Shown in pieces: positions 33,244 to 42,671 of a DNA stretch of 64,000 nt (position 1 is its first letter; each line of letters opens with the position of its first letter). The DNA is from Microvirga sp. 3-52. GTDB lineage: Bacteria; Pseudomonadota; Alphaproteobacteria; Rhizobiales; Beijerinckiaceae. The stretch spans positions 3,144 through 67,143 of the forward strand of contig NZ_JAHAMK010000005.1 of NCBI RefSeq assembly GCF_018383585.1, given 5' to 3'. The position numbers were made by a program, and so were the translations under genes. The notes beneath the pieces were generated by a model. That model did not search any database, was not told where the DNA came from, and saw only the letters and a list, made by a program, of their open reading frames with translations.

Positions 33244-34122
33244 ATGCCGTCAGTCCATCTGGCCGACCGGGGGGTGGTAAGGGTTTCGGGCGAGGACGCC
33301 AAGACTTTTCTCGACAACCTCATCACCTGCGATCTGGATCGTGTGTCTGCGCACACCGCGCGCCTCGGCGCTCTCCTGACCCCACAGGGCAAGATCCTGT
33401 TCGACTTCATCGTCTTCCAGGCTCCGCAGGAGATCGGCGGAGCCTATTATCTCGACGTTCTCAAGGTCTTCGCCCCCGACCTCGCCAAGCGGCTCGGCTT
33501 CTACAAGCTGCGGGCGAAGGTGACGGTCGAGGACCTGTCCGAATCCCTCGCCGTCGTGGCCGGCTGGGACGGGCAGAGACCGGATGACGAAGCGGGCCTC
33601 GTGGTCGAGGACCCGCGCCTGCCCGCACTCGGCTGGCGCGCCCTCGTGGCGGCCCAGGACGCTGCGGAATTCGGCGGGGATCCGGCCGAGGCGTACCACG
33701 CTCATCGGATCGCGCTCGGCGTGCCGGAGGGCGGCCGCGATTTCCTGTTCGGCGACGCCTTCCCCCACGAGGCCCTGATGGACCAGCTCAACGGGGTCGA
33801 TTTCGACAAGGGCTGCTATGTCGGCCAGGAGGTCGTGTCGCGCATGCAGCATCGAGGCACGGCCCGCACCCGCATCGTGCCGGCCGTTTACGAAGGCGGC
33901 TTCGCGGCGGATGTCGGTGTCGAGGTCACCGCCGGGGCAAAGGCCCTGGGCCAGACCGGAACCGGCGCCGAAGGCAGAGGGCTCCTGATGATCCGCCTCG
34001 ACCGGGCGGCCGATGCGCTCAAGGCCGGCGAGACGATCCGGGCCGGAGGCATCCCGGTGACGCTCGAGAAGCCCTCCTGGATCGGTTTTCCGTTTCCCGG
34101 GGAGACGGGGCCTCCGTCTTAA
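33244..34122 (+). CDS. ygfZ: Folate-binding YgfZ/GcvT-like protein
   Basis: The 292-residue protein starts VRVSGEDAKTFLDNLITCD and contains the YgfZ signature DFDKGCYVGQEVVSRMQHRG near residue 195, with the conserved redox Cys (K-G-C-Y-x-G-Q-E). The fold is that of GcvT aminomethyltransferases without their cleavage-system role. YgfZ/IBA57 proteins use folate to help maintain certain iron-sulfur enzymes such as MiaB-type proteins. AAGGAGAG is placed well before ATG 33244. The adjacent dihydroorotase and YgfZ genes are divergent, an arrangement I recall from other Rhizobiales. Confidence 0.93.
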   Translation: MPSVHLADRGVVRVSGEDAKTFLDNLITCDLDRVSAHTARLGALLTPQGKILFDFIVFQAPQEIGGAYYLDVLKVFAPDLAKRLGFYKLRAKVTVEDLSESLAVVAGWDGQRPDDEAGLVVEDPRLPALGWRALVAAQDAAEFGGDPAEAYHAHRIALGVPEGGRDFLFGDAFPHEALMDQLNGVDFDKGCYVGQEVVSRMQHRGTARTRIVPAVYEGGFAADVGVEVTAGAKALGQTGTGAEGRGLLMIRLDRAADALKAGETIRAGGIPVTLEKPSWIGFPFPGETGPPS

Positions 34123-34230
34123 GTTCTAGTCGGGCTTGAGGAACCATCGGAACCCGGTCGGGGTTATAATCCACTGGGCCGGATTATATGCCGAAGAAAC
34201 GCACAGACGGTCCGGCTGGGGAATTTCTGG

Positions 34231-36177
34231 ATGAATGTAGTGCCAAGGGAAACGACACCATCGCAGGAGGGACGCTTCCAGCTCCTCGTCGATGCGGTCA
34301 CCGATTATGCCATCTACATGCTCGACCCGACCGGCGTGATCGTCAGCTGGAACGCAGGAGCCCAGCGCTTCAAGGGATATGTGGAAAGCGAAATCCTCGG
34401 CGAACATTTCTCCCGCTTCTACACCGAAGAGGATCTTGCGACGAACCTGCCGCAGCGCGCCCTCGACACGGCAGCGCGCGAAGGCAAGTTCGAGGCCGAA
34501 GGCTGGCGGGTCCGCAAGGACGGCACGCGCTTCTGGGCGCATGTGGTCATCGATCCGATCCGCGACCGTCAGGGCAACTTGCTCGGCTATGCCAAGATCA
34601 CTCGAGATCTCACCGAGAGAAAGAAGACTCAGCAGGCCTTGAAGGAGAGCGAGGAGCGCTTTCGCCTGCTGGTGCAGGGCGTCACGGATTACGCCATTTA
34701 CATGCTCGATCCGCAAGGCCATGTGACGAACTGGAATGCCGGCGCCCAGCGCATCAAGGGCTATGCCGAAAGCGAGATCATCGGACACCACTTCTCGCAG
34801 TTCTACACCGAAGAGGATCTTGCGACGAACCTGCCGCGGCGCGCCCTCGACACGGCAGCGCGCGAAGGCAAGTTCGAGGCCGAAGGCTGGCGCCTGCGCA
34901 AGGACGGCTCACGGTTCTGGGCCAGCGTCGTCATCGATCCGATTCGCAACGACATGGGCGAGCTGATCGGCTTCGCCAAGATCACCCGCGACATCACCGA
35001 ACGCCGAAAGACCCAGGAGGCGCTCGAAGAGGCACAGGCGGCTCTTTTTCAAGCGCAGAAGATGGAAGCGGTGGGACAGCTTACCGGCGGTGTCGCGCAC
35101 GATTTCAACAACCTGCTGACGATCATCGTCAACAACCTGGATCTTTTGACGCGCAATGTGCGCGAACCCCGCGACGTCAAGCTGATCGAGAGCGCGCAGC
35201 GCGCGGCCGAACGCGGCGCGAAGCTGACGCAGCAGCTCCTCGCCTTCTCGCGCCGTCAGCCCCTGCAGCCCGATACACATAGCCCGAACACGCTCATCGA
35301 AGGCTTCGAGTCGGTTCTGCGCCGGGCCTGCGGCGAGATGATCAGGCTGCAGCTTTCGCTTTCGCCGCGAATCCGGTGGGTGTCCGTCGACGCACCGCAA
35401 TTCGAATCGGCCCTGCTCAATCTGATCGTCAATGCGCGCGACGCGATGCCGAATGGCGGCTCCCTCAAAATCATGACGGGAAACGTGATTCTGAACGAGA
35501 AGGACTCCGCCGCCGCCAACCTGCAGCCGGGCCAGTATGTCTCGATCACGGTGCAGGATACAGGCACCGGCATGGCGCCGGAGACGGTGAGCCGGGTCTT
35601 CGAGCCCTTCTTCACCACCAAGGAACTCGGCAAGGGAACGGGCCTGGGCTTGAGCCAGGTCTATGGTTTCGTCACCCAGTCGGGCGGGCACATCAAGATC
35701 GACAGCACCCCGGGCCAAGGCACCAAGGTGACGATGCTGCTGCCAGCCCAGGAAACCGGAGACGAGGCGGCCGAGGAGGACGGCGAGACGGAGCGCCCCG
35801 TCCGGGACAGCGCCGGGACCGTCCTGATCGTCGAGGACGAACCTGCCGTTCTGGAGGTCGCAAGCGATATCTTCGACAGCCTGGGGTATGACGTCGTGAC
35901 GGCGACCGATGCCAACGAGGCGGTTGAGGTCCTCGATGGCAATCCTTCCATCGATGTCCTGTTCAGCGACGTGATCATGCCCAACGGCATGAACGGGGTC
36001 GAGCTGTCCCGGAAAGCCCGCGAGATGCGGCCCAATCTCAAGATCCTGCTCGCCTCGGGCTATCCCATGTCGTCCCTGCCCTCCGAAGGCCTGGGCGCAG
36101 GCGTCTCCTTCATCAGCAAGCCCTATCGCTGGACGGAACTGGCCGAAAAGCTGCGGGGGCTCCGAACCGGAGCCTGA
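34231..36177 (+). CDS. Hybrid sensor histidine kinase, PAS-PAS-HisKA-HATPase-REC
   Basis: The 648-residue soluble protein has PAS domains at about 14-130 and 142-258, each starting FRLLVQGVTDYAIYMLDP or similar and ending AKITRDITERRKTQ. A phosphoacceptor helix has the H-box GGVAHDFNNLL (His near 289). HATPase boxes follow: NLIVNARDAMPNGG (N), DTGTGMAP (G1) and GKGTGLGLSQVYGF (G2). A C-terminal receiver domain has the phospho-Asp in LFSDVIMP near 579. It belongs to the HWE/NtrB-like soluble hybrid kinases common in Rhizobiales. No membrane segment is present, so the signal is cytoplasmic; the ligand is unknown. The PAS repeats are strikingly alike at the DNA level. GGGGAA precedes the ATG. 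No cognate regulator is adjacent. Confidence 0.92.
   Translation: MNVVPRETTPSQEGRFQLLVDAVTDYAIYMLDPTGVIVSWNAGAQRFKGYVESEILGEHFSRFYTEEDLATNLPQRALDTAAREGKFEAEGWRVRKDGTRFWAHVVIDPIRDRQGNLLGYAKITRDLTERKKTQQALKESEERFRLLVQGVTDYAIYMLDPQGHVTNWNAGAQRIKGYAESEIIGHHFSQFYTEEDLATNLPRRALDTAAREGKFEAEGWRLRKDGSRFWASVVIDPIRNDMGELIGFAKITRDITERRKTQEALEEAQAALFQAQKMEAVGQLTGGVAHDFNNLLTIIVNNLDLLTRNVREPRDVKLIESAQRAAERGAKLTQQLLAFSRRQPLQPDTHSPNTLIEGFESVLRRACGEMIRLQLSLSPRIRWVSVDAPQFESALLNLIVNARDAMPNGGSLKIMTGNVILNEKDSAAANLQPGQYVSITVQDTGTGMAPETVSRVFEPFFTTKELGKGTGLGLSQVYGFVTQSGGHIKIDSTPGQGTKVTMLLPAQETGDEAAEEDGETERPVRDSAGTVLIVEDEPAVLEVASDIFDSLGYDVVTATDANEAVEVLDGNPSIDVLFSDVIMPNGMNGVELSRKAREMRPNLKILLASGYPMSSLPSEGLGAGVSFISKPYRWTELAEKLRGLRTGA
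34417..34892 (+). repeat. Near-identical DNA repeat in the two PAS domains
   Basis: The 92 bases at 34417-34508 recur at 34801-34892 with a single mismatch (A/G in the CCGCAGCGC/CCGCGGCGC position). They are 384 bases, or 128 codons, apart. They encode FYTEEDLATNLP.RALDTAAR and the following residues of each PAS domain. The flanking parts of the domains are clearly less similar. Confidence 0.85.
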
Positions 36178-36275
36178 CAAGCCATCGCCTCACGTGATGC
36201 AGAGCATCGGGATTTTTGATTGGTCCGAACACGTGTGACTCGCTAGCATTCCCGCCCTGTTACACCGGGAATGCC

Positions 36276-36923
36276 ATGTATCAGCCGCCGCACTTTCGCG
36301 AGGACGACCTCGCGGTTCAACACGCCCTCATCAAGGCCCACCCGCTCGGGCTGCTGGTGACGTTCGGCAGTGCCGGACTTGAGGCCAACCCCATCCCCTT
36401 CGTGCTGGACGCCGGCGCCTCGGCCTTGGGAACCCTCAAGGCCCATCTCTCCCGGGCCAATCCCCAATGGCGGAATTTCGACCCCGCGCAGGAGGCTCTC
36501 GTGGTCTTCCAGGGGCCAGCGACCTACATCACGCCGTCCTGGTACGCGGCGAAGCGCGAGCACGGCAAGGTCGTGCCGACCTGGAACTACGCCATCGTCC
36601 AGGCCCGCGGCCGCCTGACGATCAGGGACGATCCGGACTGGCTGCGACAGCAGATCGCCGCCATGACGGAGACGCAGGAAGCCCCGCGGCCGGAACCCTG
36701 GAATGTGAGCGATGCGCCCGCGCCCTTCGTTGCCGCGCAGCTCAAGGGCATCGTGGGCATCGAGATCGAGATCACCCGGGTCGAGGGCAAGTGGAAGGTG
36801 AGCCAGAACCGCCCCGAGGCCGACCGGCTCGGTGTGGCGGCAGGCCTGCGTCTCTCTCAGGACGACGCCTCGCACCGGATGGCCGATCTGGTCGACGCGC
36901 GGGGAGCCCTGCCCCGTGAATGA
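36276..36923 (+). CDS. FMN-binding negative transcriptional regulator (PaiB family)
   Basis: The 215-residue protein begins MYQPPHFREDDLAVQHALIK, the PaiB N-terminal signature. It continues with HPLGLLVTFG...ANPIPFVLD, HLSRANPQWRNFD, the TYITPSWYAAKREHGKVVPT stretch and WNYAIVQARGRLTI, ending in GIEIEITRVEGKWKVSQNR. PaiB-like proteins have a split-barrel flavin-binding fold; in Bacillus PaiB acts with the PaiA acetyltransferase on protease and sporulation genes. Here too the next gene is an acetyltransferase, overlapping by eight bases, although that one resembles AAC(6') rather than PaiA. Start 36276 is the family start. Confidence 0.93.
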   Translation: MYQPPHFREDDLAVQHALIKAHPLGLLVTFGSAGLEANPIPFVLDAGASALGTLKAHLSRANPQWRNFDPAQEALVVFQGPATYITPSWYAAKREHGKVVPTWNYAIVQARGRLTIRDDPDWLRQQIAAMTETQEAPRPEPWNVSDAPAPFVAAQLKGIVGIEIEITRVEGKWKVSQNRPEADRLGVAAGLRLSQDDASHRMADLVDARGALPRE

Positions 36924-37386
36924 TGGACATTGCCCGAGGATCGAGCCCTGCACCCTCCAGTCGCTGGAGGAATGGGCCGACCTGCGCCACGCCCTCTGGC
37001 CGGAGGCTCCGGTGCAGGAGCATCGCTCCGAAGCGCAGGCCATGCTCTGGGAGCAGAAGAAGGCTGCCGCCTTCCTTGTCCGCCTTCCCGACGGCACGGC
37101 AGCCGGTTTCGCGGAAGCCGCGCTGCGTCATGACTACGTGAACGGCTGCAGCACGTCCCCGGTGGCCTTTCTCGAAGGGATCTATGTGGAGCCGGAGCAC
37201 CGCAACCGGGGGCTCTCACGCCTGCTGTGCAGGGCTGTCGAGAATTGGGCGAGGCGTCTCGGCTGCAGCGAATTCGCGTCCGACGTCCTCCTCGACAATG
37301 CCGCCTCGCAGAGCATGCACAAGGCCCTGGGCTTCGAGGAAACGGAGCGGGTCGTCTATTACCGCAAGCCGCTGTCGTCCTTCTGA
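36916..37386 (+). CDS. Aminoglycoside 6'-N-acetyltransferase-like GNAT protein
   Basis: The 156-residue product, starting from GTG 36916 (GGGGAG about nine bases upstream), resembles AAC(6')-I enzymes along its length. LEEWADLRHALWPEAPVQEH and RSEAQAML are followed by AALRHDYVNGC, FLEGIYVEPEHRNRGLSRLL with the acetyl-CoA-binding R-x-x-G-L pattern, and the diagnostic ASDVLLDNAASQSMHKALGF then EETERVVYYRK. AAC(6') enzymes acetylate the 6'-amino group of kanamycin/gentamicin-type drugs. Chromosomal copies in soil bacteria may have another physiological substrate. It is translationally coupled to the PaiB-like gene. Similarity is from motif memory; actual resistance is not implied. Confidence 0.8.
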   Translation: MNDGHCPRIEPCTLQSLEEWADLRHALWPEAPVQEHRSEAQAMLWEQKKAAAFLVRLPDGTAAGFAEAALRHDYVNGCSTSPVAFLEGIYVEPEHRNRGLSRLLCRAVENWARRLGCSEFASDVLLDNAASQSMHKALGFEETERVVYYRKPLSSF

Positions 37387-37455
37387 CCAGTGCTTAAAGT
37401 CTGGCCGGCAGAAGGAACCAGGAACTCACCAGATTTCCGTGGAAAGCCTCTGCAC

Positions 37456-37543
37456 GTCATGGCCGGGCTTGTCCCGGCCATCCCGATGGGAAAAGCGCTG
37501 CGCTCCGAACAATCGGGATCACCGGCACAAGGCCGGTGATGAC
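37456..37543 (+). repeat. Two-hairpin intergenic repeat (B arm, core, A arm)
   Basis: The B arm is ATGGCCGGGCTTGTCCCGGCC, the core AAGCGCTGCGCTC, and the A arm TCACCGGCACAAGGCCGGTGA. It sits between two co-directional genes. Confidence 0.85.
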
Positions 37544-37651
37544 GAAGGAGTTGAGAGCCCGGTCGGACGCCATGATGAAGGGGAGAATTTATGCGCCGGA
37601 CATCCAGGCCCGTACCTTCCCGTTTCCCTGCAGTCCCGCTACACACGTCTC

Positions 37652-38260
37652 ATGACCGACGGACTGATCCTTCATCCCGACCACAAGACCCGCTGCTGGT
37701 GGCCCGGCACCGATCCCTTCTACGTCGAATATCACGACACGGAATGGGGCGTGCCGGAATTCGACGACCGCGCCCTGTTCGAGAAGCTCATTCTCGACGG
37801 CTTTCAGGCGGGCCTCTCCTGGATCACGATCCTGCGAAAGCGCGAGAACTTCCGCCGCGCCTTCGCCGGGTTCGAACCGGCGGTGATCGCCCGTTTCGAT
37901 CAGGCGCAGGTCGAGGCGCTGATGCTCGACACCGGCATCGTGCGCAACCGCGCCAAGATCGAGGCGACGATCGCCGGTGCCCGTGCCTGGCTCGTCATTC
38001 AGGAGCGCGGCGGCTTCTCGCGGTTCCTGTGGGATTTCGTCGACGGGCGGCCGGTCCAGACCGATGCGAAAACCCGCCGCGACGTGCCGACGGAAACGGA
38101 GGTTTCCCGCAGGATCTCGAAGGCGCTGAAGGCCGAGGGTTTCAACTTCGTCGGTCCCACCATCGTCTATGCCTTCATGCAGGCGGTCGGCATGGTGAAC
38201 GACCACCTCACCGGCTGCTACCGCCACGCGGAATGCAGGGCACTCGCCGAGAACCGCTGA
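37652..38260 (+). CDS. tag: DNA-3-methyladenine glycosylase I
   Basis: The 202-residue protein has the Tag signature: RCWWPGTDPFYVEYHDTEWG with the zinc-binding Cys and His, FDDRALFEKLILDGFQAGLS, WITILRKRENFRRAF, and the C-terminal FVGPTIVYAFMQAVGMVNDH followed by GCYRHAEC supplying the remaining zinc ligands. It removes 3-methyladenine from alkylated DNA as the first step of base excision repair. ATG 37652 is chosen as the start of the conserved protein; a longer frame upstream overlaps a repeat. Its TGA overlaps the ATG of the next gene by one base. Confidence 0.95.
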   Translation: MTDGLILHPDHKTRCWWPGTDPFYVEYHDTEWGVPEFDDRALFEKLILDGFQAGLSWITILRKRENFRRAFAGFEPAVIARFDQAQVEALMLDTGIVRNRAKIEATIAGARAWLVIQERGGFSRFLWDFVDGRPVQTDAKTRRDVPTETEVSRRISKALKAEGFNFVGPTIVYAFMQAVGMVNDHLTGCYRHAECRALAENR

Positions 38261-38853
38261 TGGCCAAGGAACCCCGCGTCTGGCAGCGGATGCTCTCCGG
38301 CCGCCGCCTCAACCTGCTCGACCCCTCGCCGCTCGATGTCGAACTCGACGACATCGCCCACGGTCTCGCCCGCGTCGCCCGCTGGAACGGCCAGACGGTC
38401 GGTGGGCACATCTTCTCCGTGGCGCAGCACAGCCTGCTCGTGGAGGCGATTGCGAGCCACATCGATCCGGAGATGTCACGCGAATGGCATCTCGCCGTGC
38501 TGCTGCACGATGCGCCCGAATACGTGATCGGGGACATCATCTCGCCCTTCAAGGCGGTGATCGGCGATGCCTACAAGAGCATCGAGGCGGGGCTGCTCGG
38601 GGCCATCCATCTGCATTTCGGCCTGCCCGCCCAGCCGGCCGCAGCGCTCAAGCGCTTCATCAAGCAGGCGGACCGCCAGGCGGCCTTTCTGGAGGCGACC
38701 CATCTCGCCGGCTTTTCCCGCGAGGAGGCGATCAAGATCTTCGGACGGCCGGAGCCCCTGCCCCGAACCGTACTCGCCCTTCTCGAGCCCTGGCCCGTGG
38801 CGGAGGCCGAGGACCGCTATCGGGAAAAGGTGACGGCGGCGCTGAAACGGTGA
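38260..38853 (+). CDS. HD-domain phosphohydrolase (YfbR-type)
   Basis: The 197-residue protein has an HD-type metal site: GGHIFSVAQHSLLVEAIASH with the first His, then REWHLAVLLHDAPEYVIGDI with the His-Asp pair near residue 88, and a later Asp in IKQADRQAAFLEA. The arrangement resembles YfbR-like 5'-deoxynucleotidases and relatives. A nucleotide substrate is plausible but not proven. It is translationally coupled to tag (TGATG overlap), which hints at a shared role in nucleotide or DNA damage handling (inference). A repeat follows at 38869. Confidence 0.88.
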   Translation: MAKEPRVWQRMLSGRRLNLLDPSPLDVELDDIAHGLARVARWNGQTVGGHIFSVAQHSLLVEAIASHIDPEMSREWHLAVLLHDAPEYVIGDIISPFKAVIGDAYKSIEAGLLGAIHLHFGLPAQPAAALKRFIKQADRQAAFLEATHLAGFSREEAIKIFGRPEPLPRTVLALLEPWPVAEAEDRYREKVTAALKR

Positions 38854-38868
38854 AAATTAAAACACCGA

Positions 38869-38971
38869 CCTCATCCTGAGGAGGATTGCACCGGCAATCC
38901 GTCTCGAAGGAGATTCCAGCACGCACTGGAGCCTCCTTCGAGACGCCGCTGCGCGGCTCCTCAGGATGAGG
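38869..38971. repeat. CCTCATCCTGAGGAG-type palindromic repeat
   Basis: It is bounded by the inverted ends CCTCATCCTGAGGAG (38869-38883) and CTCCTCAGGATGAGG (38957-38971). Inside is a second inverted pair, GTCTCGAAGGAG and CTCCTTCGAGAC. The inner part carries TCCAGCACGCACTGGA, a third small hairpin, giving a nested cruciform. From memory, similar elements are widespread in Bradyrhizobium and Methylobacteriaceae. Confidence 0.85.
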
Positions 38972-39045
38972 TTGGAGTGACTTGGCAAGGGCATGTTGTC
39001 GAACCGAATCGTGTAAGACGATCCAGCCGTAATGAGATCCAGCCC

Positions 39046-39564
39046 ATGCCGACCCTTCACGTCTGCCCCCTCTCCCGCCTGCACGAGACTGTCGCCGAGA
39101 CACGCGCCAGCCATGTGGTGAGCCTCATGGGAGCCGGAGCCGAGGTCCGGCGCCCGGAGACGATCGCGGCCCAGCGCCACCTCTTCATCGGCGTCAGCGA
39201 CATCGTGGAGCCCCTAGAGGGCTATGTCCTGCCGGCCACGGAGCATATCGAGCAGCTTCTCGCCTTCGTCCGGGCCTGGGGACGGGAAAGTCCCCTCGTG
39301 TTCCATTGCTGGGCCGGAATCAGCCGCTCCACGGCCGCCGCCTACATCGCCGCCTGCGCCCTGGCGCCGGAGCGCGACGAGACGACGATCGCCACCTCCC
39401 TAAGGGAAGCCTCTCCCAGCGCGACGCCGAACGCCCGCTTCGTCGCCCTCGCAGACGACATCCTGAACAGGCGCGGGCGCATGGTGGACGCCATCCGTAC
39501 CATCGGCCGGGGAACCGAGGCTATGGAGGGCACGCCCTTCATGTTACATCTTAACGGCTGCTAA
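39046..39564 (+). CDS. Dual-specificity/tyrosine phosphatase-like protein
   Basis: The 172-residue protein carries the cysteine phosphatase loop in LVFHCWAGISRSTAAAYIA (H-C-x5-R-S) near residue 88. An upstream Asp in IGVSDIVEPL could be the general acid. The N-terminus MPTLHVCPLSRLHETVAETR has no signal peptide. The family is found in Rhizobiales as small cytoplasmic phosphatases; whether the substrate is a phosphoprotein, phosphoinositide or nucleotide cannot be read. The longer frame from 38977 runs into the preceding repeat, so ATG 39046 is preferred. Confidence 0.85.
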   Translation: MPTLHVCPLSRLHETVAETRASHVVSLMGAGAEVRRPETIAAQRHLFIGVSDIVEPLEGYVLPATEHIEQLLAFVRAWGRESPLVFHCWAGISRSTAAAYIAACALAPERDETTIATSLREASPSATPNARFVALADDILNRRGRMVDAIRTIGRGTEAMEGTPFMLHLNGC

Positions 39565-39620
39565 CCGATTCCAAACGGGACGGTCGCGGCGAACCGTGCA
39601 ATTCCCGGGGGCCCACTCTC

Positions 39621-42320
39621 TTGGACATGATCCTGCTCGCCCTGCTGGTCATCAGCATCCCGGTCTGCGCCATCGCGGGCCTGGCTCTCGGCCTGTCGGC
39701 GCGCAGCAAGCTCGACATCCTGCAGCGGCGCGTCGCGACCCTCGAGGGTGAGTTGCGCGGGATCAGGGTTCAAGAGGTCGCGCCGGCGCCCTCCGTCGAT
39801 CGCGCTCCGCTCCCGGAAACGCCCATCGAGCAACCCGCCGAACCGGCACCGGAGCCTGCAACGCCCCTCGAGCCCGGTCGTGCGACGGCGCCCGTTCCGG
39901 CCATCCCGGTCGCGGCGGCGGCGCAGCCAGGCGCGAAGACGCGGGATTTCGAAGAGAAGCTCGGCTCGCGCTGGGCCGTCTGGGTCGGAGGGGTCGCGCT
40001 GGCCCTCGGCGGGATCCTCCTCGTGCGCTATTCCATTGAGCAGAACCTGCTCAGTCCTGGAACCCGCGTCGCCCTGGGTGGGCTCTTCGCCCTCCTCCTG
40101 ATCGGTGCGGGCGAATGGCTGCGCCGCCGGGAGGAGCGCGTCAGCCTGCCGGGCGTTCCGGGCGCGAACGTGCCGGCTATTCTGACGGCGGCGGGCACCT
40201 GCACGGCCTTTGCCTCGGCCTATGCGGCCTATGCCCTTTACGGCCTGATCGGCCCCGGCGTGACCTTCGTGCTTCTAGGCGTCGTGGCCGTCCTGACCAT
40301 GATCGCGGCAACGCTGCACGGCCCCATCCTCGCGGCCCTCGGTCTGCTCGGCGCGATCGGCAGCCCCCTTCTCGTTTCCTCGGACAGGCCTCAGCCTTGG
40401 GCCCTGGTGATCTATCTCGCCTTCGTGGTGCTGCCCGCCTACGGCGTCGCGCGTTTGCGCCTCTGGCGCTGGCTTGCGCTCGCCGCACCCATCGGGGTGC
40501 TCGCCTGGACGTTCCTGATCTTCATCATGGACGCCACGGATGCCCTGCCGGCCATGGTGCATCTCGTCATCCAGACCGGCCTTGCGGCAGTCTTCCTGGT
40601 GGTCGTCCCCTACCGCCATGTCCCGGATGCGCAAGCCCGCGTCGACCGGCCCGCCAGCGGCATTCTTCTCGCCTTCGCCCTCGCCGGCATCGCCGTCTCC
40701 GGCTCGGTCGCGGCCGGGGACGCACGCCCGGTCTTCGTCGCCGCGATCGCGCTCGTCCTGCTCGCAACGGGCATCCGTTTCCCGTCGGCTGCTCCGGCCT
40801 CCGCCTGGGCCGCCCTGACCGCCGCCGGCGCCCTTCTCGTTTGGCCCATTGCGGCGGAGATCGGCGGTACGCCCGAGAACCTCTTCTACCAAAGCGGCGA
40901 TGCCTTCGCCGTGCGGCCCCATGCCATCGAAGCCTATCTCGCGCTCGCCCTTCTGGCTCCGGCCGCCATCGCGGGCGCTTCGCTGGTCAGGCTGGCGCGT
41001 TCACCGGAGCTTCGCCTTTCCACTGCCGCCTGGTATGCGGGAGCGGCTGCCATCGGCCCGCTTCTGGCGCTCATCGCGGCCTATTGGCGGGTTGCGGAAT
41101 TCGAGCGGAGCCTGCCTTTCGCCCTGGTGGCGGGCGGGCTCGCCCTGGCCTTCATCGCCGCCGCCCGCTGGCTCAATCGCCAGCCCTCTGGACAGGCGGG
41201 CCCGATTCGCCTGACGCTCGGCGCGGCCGCCTCGGCGGCGCTTGCGGCCCTGGCCCTGGGCCTGACCTTCGCCCTCGACAAGGGCATGCTCACCGTCGCC
41301 TTCGCCCTGACGGCCCTGGGCACCGCCTGGGTGGCCGACAGGATCGCCGTTCCGGCCCTGCGCTACGCCGTGGGCGCCATCGGGATCATCATTTTCGGGA
41401 GGCTGATCTGGGACCCGACAATCGTGGGGGGAGATCCCGGTCTGATCCTGGTCAACTGGCTCCTCTGGGGCTATGGCGTTCCGGCCCTGGCCTTCCTCGC
41501 CGCCGGCCGCCTGCTCCAGCGATCGGGCCGCGACTGGACCGTGCGGCTGACGGAGAGCCTGGGCATCGCGTTCGCGGCCTTCCTGGTCTTCTTCGAGATC
41601 CGCCACGCGCTCCGCGCCGGGGATCCGCTGGCGGCAACCACCGATCTTCTGGAGATCGGGCTCGTTGCGACAGAAAGCCTCGTCTTCGCGATTGTCCTCA
41701 CGCGCCTTGATATCCGGCAATCCGACCCGGTCTACCGCTGGGGCTCCCTGATCTTCAAGACCCTGTCCCTCGTTCTCTGCGCGGGCGGGCTGCTTCTCGT
41801 CGCCAATCCCCTTCTGACGGAGGAAGAAATCCCGGGCGGGCCGCTCTTCAACGCCCTGATCCCGGCCTATCTGCTGCCGTCCGTCCTGGCCGCCGCACTG
41901 GCCCTTCTCGAGCGGCGCGCCCGGCCCCGCCTCTACAGCCTGTCCTCGGCCATCTTGAGCCTGCTCCTGTTCTCGGCCTATGTCGGCTTGGCGATCCGCC
42001 GGATCGCCGCAGGGCCTCAACTGGCGCTGTGGCAGGGATTCACCCAGGGCGAGCAATGGAGCTATTCCCTGGCCCTGCTTCTCATCGGCATTCTCCTGCT
42101 CGGCCTCGGGCTCGTCTTCAACAACCGCCCTGCCCGCCTCGTGTCGGCGATCTACCTCGTGCTGGCCGTCCTGAAGGTCTTCATCGTCGACCTCGCCAAT
42201 CTAGAGGGCGTGATGCGCGCCCTGTCATTTATCGGGCTCGGGCTTGTTCTCATCGGCATCGGTCTCGTCTATCAGAGACTCCTCGCACGCCGACCAAGCG
42301 ATGCCGCAATTCCATCGTGA
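39621..42320 (+). CDS. DUF2339 multi-pass membrane protein
   Basis: The 899-residue protein has an N-terminal membrane segment ([20 protein letters not shown]), a short coiled region ([16 protein letters not shown]), a Pro/Glu-rich linker, then [20 protein letters not shown], the DUF2339 start. More than 20 hydrophobic segments follow to the end ([19 protein letters not shown]). DUF2339 proteins are large inner-membrane proteins of unknown function. The start is TTG 39621, placed at normal distance from a GGGGG stretch, or ATG 39627. It lies 35 bases before xseB on the same strand, so it may be co-transcribed with the xseB-dxs cluster. Confidence 0.9.
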   Translation: MDMILLALLVISIPVCAIAGLALGLSARSKLDILQRRVATLEGELRGIRVQEVAPAPSVDRAPLPETPIEQPAEPAPEPATPLEPGRATAPVPAIPVAAAAQPGAKTRDFEEKLGSRWAVWVGGVALALGGILLVRYSIEQNLLSPGTRVALGGLFALLLIGAGEWLRRREERVSLPGVPGANVPAILTAAGTCTAFASAYAAYALYGLIGPGVTFVLLGVVAVLTMIAATLHGPILAALGLLGAIGSPLLVSSDRPQPWALVIYLAFVVLPAYGVARLRLWRWLALAAPIGVLAWTFLIFIMDATDALPAMVHLVIQTGLAAVFLVVVPYRHVPDAQARVDRPASGILLAFALAGIAVSGSVAAGDARPVFVAAIALVLLATGIRFPSAAPASAWAALTAAGALLVWPIAAEIGGTPENLFYQSGDAFAVRPHAIEAYLALALLAPAAIAGASLVRLARSPELRLSTAAWYAGAAAIGPLLALIAAYWRVAEFERSLPFALVAGGLALAFIAAARWLNRQPSGQAGPIRLTLGAAASAALAALALGLTFALDKGMLTVAFALTALGTAWVADRIAVPALRYAVGAIGIIIFGRLIWDPTIVGGDPGLILVNWLLWGYGVPALAFLAAGRLLQRSGRDWTVRLTESLGIAFAAFLVFFEIRHALRAGDPLAATTDLLEIGLVATESLVFAIVLTRLDIRQSDPVYRWGSLIFKTLSLVLCAGGLLLVANPLLTEEEIPGGPLFNALIPAYLLPSVLAAALALLERRARPRLYSLSSAILSLLLFSAYVGLAIRRIAAGPQLALWQGFTQGEQWSYSLALLLIGILLLGLGLVFNNRPARLVSAIYLVLAVLKVFIVDLANLEGVMRALSFIGLGLVLIGIGLVYQRLLARRPSDAAIPS

Positions 42321-42355
42321 GATGGCGCAAGGACAGAGATTTGACGGATAACCGC

Positions 42356-42604
42356 ATGACAGACACCGCTTCCCTCAAGACCCTCCCCTTCGAAAAGGCC
42401 CTGGCCGAGCTGGAGGATATCGTCCGGCGCCTCGAGCGCGGCGATGTGCCTCTGGAGGACTCGATCGCGATCTATGAGCGCGGCGAGGCCCTGAAGAAGC
42501 ATTGCGAGCAGCTCCTCAAGAAAGCCGAGGCCCGCATCGAAAAGATCACCATCGGCCCCGACGGTGCCGCCTCCGGCGCGGCTCCGCTGGACGTGGCGGA
42601 GTAA
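42356..42604 (+). CDS. xseB: Exodeoxyribonuclease VII small subunit
   Basis: The 82-residue protein shows the XseB pattern: [40 protein letters not shown] and [15 protein letters not shown], two helices forming a coiled coil. It pairs with XseA, which is not in this window, to degrade single-stranded DNA. It is placed directly before dxs, the order seen in many Gram-negative bacteria. ATG 42356 gives the normal length. Confidence 0.95.
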   Translation: MTDTASLKTLPFEKALAELEDIVRRLERGDVPLEDSIAIYERGEALKKHCEQLLKKAEARIEKITIGPDGAASGAAPLDVAE

Positions 42605-42671
42605 TCGGCTCGGCAGGGAATGCCTGAGTGTCGCGTTTGACCAAGGTCCTCCCTGACCTTATCTCCTTGAG

